Position numbers and translations under genes: made by a program. 6,732 nt of DNA. Source: Nocardioidaceae bacterium (GTDB lineage: Bacteria > Actinomycetota > Actinomycetes > Propionibacteriales > Nocardioidaceae). The stretch covers positions 1 through 6,732 of the forward strand of contig JACCYS010000326.1 of assembly GCA_013696365.1 (NCBI GenBank). The letters run 5' to 3'. The notes under the pieces are model-generated. The model searched no databases, was not told the DNA's origin, and saw only the letters and a list, made by a program, of their open reading frames with translations. Shown one piece after another: positions 5,339 through 6,732 of this stretch (within the stretch, counting starts at the first letter, position 1; every line of letters starts with the position of its first letter).

Positions 5339-6676
5339 TCACAGCACCGGCAGCATCGAGTCCAGCTCAAACTGGGTGACCTGGCGGCGGTAGGCCTGCC
5401 ACTCGGCCCGCTTGTTACGCAAGAAGAAGTCGAACACATGCTCACCGAGGGTCTGTGCGACCAGCTCGCTGGACTCCATCACCTTGATCGCCTGGTCGAG
5501 GTTGTGCGGCAGCGGCTCGATCCCCAGCGCGTGCCGCTCACCGTCGGTCAGCGACCAGACATCGTCCTCAGCCTCGGCCAGCAACTCATAACCCTCCTCG
5601 ATCCCCTTCAGACCGGCCGCCAGCAGCAGCGCATACGACAGGTACGGATTGCAGGCGGCGTCGATCGAGCGCACCTCGACCCGGGTCGACTGCCCCTTGT
5701 CCGGCTTGTAGCGCGGCACCCGCACGAGCGCCGAGCGGTTGTTGTGCCCCCAGCAGACGTATGAGGGCGCCTCGCCGCCACCCAGCAGCCGCTTGTAGGA
5801 GTTGACCCACTGGTTGGTCACCGCGGTGACCTCGGCGGCGTGGTGCAGCAGGCCGGCGATGAACGACCTGCCGATGTCGGACAGCTGATACTCCGCCCCG
5901 GCCTGATAGAAGGCGTTGCGGTCACCTTCGAACAGCGACAGGTGGGTGTGCATACCCGAGCCGGCATGCTGGGTGAACGGCTTGGGCATGAACGAGGCGT
6001 ACACCCCTTGGCTGAGCGCCACCTCTCGCACGACCAGCCGGAACGTCATGATGTTGTCCGCGGTCGAGAGCGCGTCGGCGTAGCGCAGGTCGATCTCCTG
6101 CTGACCCGGGGCGGCCTCGTGATGGCTGAACTCCACCGAGATGCCCATCGACTCCAGCATGGTGATGGTCTCGCGGCGGAAGTCGTGACCGAGCCCCTGC
6201 GCGGTGTGGTCGAAGTAGCCCGACTCGTCGGCCGGCACCGGCACCCGGCCGGCCCCGGGCTGCTCCTTGAGCAGGAAGAACTCGATCTCGGGGTGGGTAT
6301 AGAAGGTGAACCCCAGATCGGCCGCCTTGGCCATCGACCGCTTGAGCACGTGCCGTGGGTCGGCGTAGGACGCGCCCCCGTCGGGCAGCAAGATGTCGCA
6401 GAACATCCGGGCCGTCGCGGGCCCCTCACCGCGCCAGGGCAACACCTGGAAGGTGGTCGGGTCTGGCTTGGCCAGCATGTCCGCCTCGTAGACGCGGGCG
6501 AAACCCTCGATCGCCGACCCGTCGAAGCCGATGCCCTCGTCGAAGGCGTTGTCGAGCTCGGCCGGTGCCACCGCCACCGACTTGAGAAACCCTTGCACGT
6601 CGGTGAACCACAGCCGGACGAACCGTACGTCCCGCTCCTCGATCGACCGCAGCACGAAATCCTCTTGCTTGCCCAT
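5339..6676 (-). CDS. glnA2: Type I glutamine synthetase family protein, GlnA2-like
   Basis: The 445-residue protein has the GlnA fold: an N-terminal beta-grasp domain (about 5-95) and a C-terminal ATP-dependent ligase domain. Active-site motifs are intact (numbered from the ATG at 6676): GFDGSAIEGF (50-59, with D52), HPEIEFFL with E130 and E132, SHHEAAPGQQEID (184-196), GSGMHTH (240-246), the flap glutamate E302 in GGEAP, NNRSALVRVP (312-321) and RVEVRS (332-337). The start region MGKQEDFVLRSIEERD and the overall sequence resemble M. tuberculosis GlnA2, also about 446 residues. At the adenylylation position the GlnA loop NLYDLPPEE is replaced by DVWSLTDGE, with Trp374 for Tyr, so it should not be AMP-modified. 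It may make glutamine or, as reported for S. coelicolor GlnA2, gamma-glutamyl-polyamines. A GTG start at 6697 is possible, but the ATG fits homologs; neither has a strong SD. It heads the visible operon. Confidence 0.95.
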   Translation of the reverse strand: MGKQEDFVLRSIEERDVRFVRLWFTDVQGFLKSVAVAPAELDNAFDEGIGFDGSAIEGFARVYEADMLAKPDPTTFQVLPWRGEGPATARMFCDILLPDGGASYADPRHVLKRSMAKAADLGFTFYTHPEIEFFLLKEQPGAGRVPVPADESGYFDHTAQGLGHDFRRETITMLESMGISVEFSHHEAAPGQQEIDLRYADALSTADNIMTFRLVVREVALSQGVYASFMPKPFTQHAGSGMHTHLSLFEGDRNAFYQAGAEYQLSDIGRSFIAGLLHHAAEVTAVTNQWVNSYKRLLGGGEAPSYVCWGHNNRSALVRVPRYKPDKGQSTRVEVRSIDAACNPYLSYALLLAAGLKGIEEGYELLAEAEDDVWSLTDGERHALGIEPLPHNLDQAIKVMESSELVAQTLGEHVFDFFLRNKRAEWQAYRRQVTQFELDSMLPVL

Positions 6677-6732
6677 GCGGACAGCATGGCGGATCACGCA
6701 GCCGCACCGCCCGATGCACCCCCACTGCCGCC

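Noticed and set aside
4785..5764. Two overlapping plus-strand open frames (4785-5393 and 4892-5764) across the amidotransferase and glnA2 ends
   Set aside because: They run through the coding ends of two real minus-strand genes and show no domain, SD or typical codon pattern.
6677..6697. GTG start seven codons upstream for the glutamine synthetase
   Set aside because: Homologous GlnA2 N-termini begin at the position of the ATG at 6676. The GTG has no better SD, so it remains only an alternative.
6677..6732. Search for a GlnR-type operator upstream of glnA2
   Set aside because: No GTnAC half-site is visible in the 56 bases before the window ends. The promoter may lie beyond the edge.
1..6732. 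tRNA, rRNA, CRISPR array, insertion sequence or riboswitch
   Set aside because: I saw no cloverleaf, array of spaced repeats, transposase or terminal inverted repeats. The only internal duplication is the expected pair of homologous halves in glnE.

Overview
The window is GC-rich throughout, and the gene set points to a high-GC actinobacterium: a WhiB-family iron-sulfur regulator (a family confined to actinobacteria and their phages), a GlnA2-type glutamine synthetase next to glnE, and a MerR/cobalamin-domain regulator beside a cyclopropane-fatty-acid-synthase-like methyltransferase. I cannot place it to genus from the sequence alone. Genes cover nearly everything; the only gap over 100 bp is the 143 bp between merR and whiB.

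Layout. (1) Bases 3-191 (+) are the last 62 codons of a CFA-synthase-family methyltransferase whose start lies left of the window. (2) Bases 201-1163 (-) encode a 320-residue MerR-type regulator with a C-terminal cobalamin-binding module. It is convergent with the methyltransferase. It keeps the W-x9-EH photoreceptor motif, the axial histidine, and the SxL and GG B12 motifs, so it is a candidate CarH/LitR-like B12 light sensor. (3) A divergent promoter region leads to a 94-residue WhiB-like protein (1307-1591, +). (4) WhiB converges on a three-gene minus-strand operon transcribed from the right edge: glnA2-type glutamine synthetase (6676-5339), a class I glutamine amidotransferase-like protein (5282-4551), and glnE (4554-1600). 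The amidotransferase stop and glnE start overlap as ATGA.

How the genes work together. The right two-thirds is a nitrogen module: a ligase of the glutamine synthetase fold, a glutaminase-like hydrolase, and the bifunctional enzyme that adenylylates and deadenylylates glutamine synthetase. The local GlnA2 has Trp where adenylylated GlnA has its target Tyr, so GlnE probably acts on a GlnA encoded elsewhere. The left third looks like a stress or light-response corner (B12-type MerR, lipid methyltransferase, Fe-S WhiB), but that link rests on context and family knowledge. I see no wholly new system. The points most worth a second look are the B12 photoreceptor candidate, the conserved-looking amidotransferase between glnA2 and glnE, and the WhiB protein with an additional cysteine and no basic tail.
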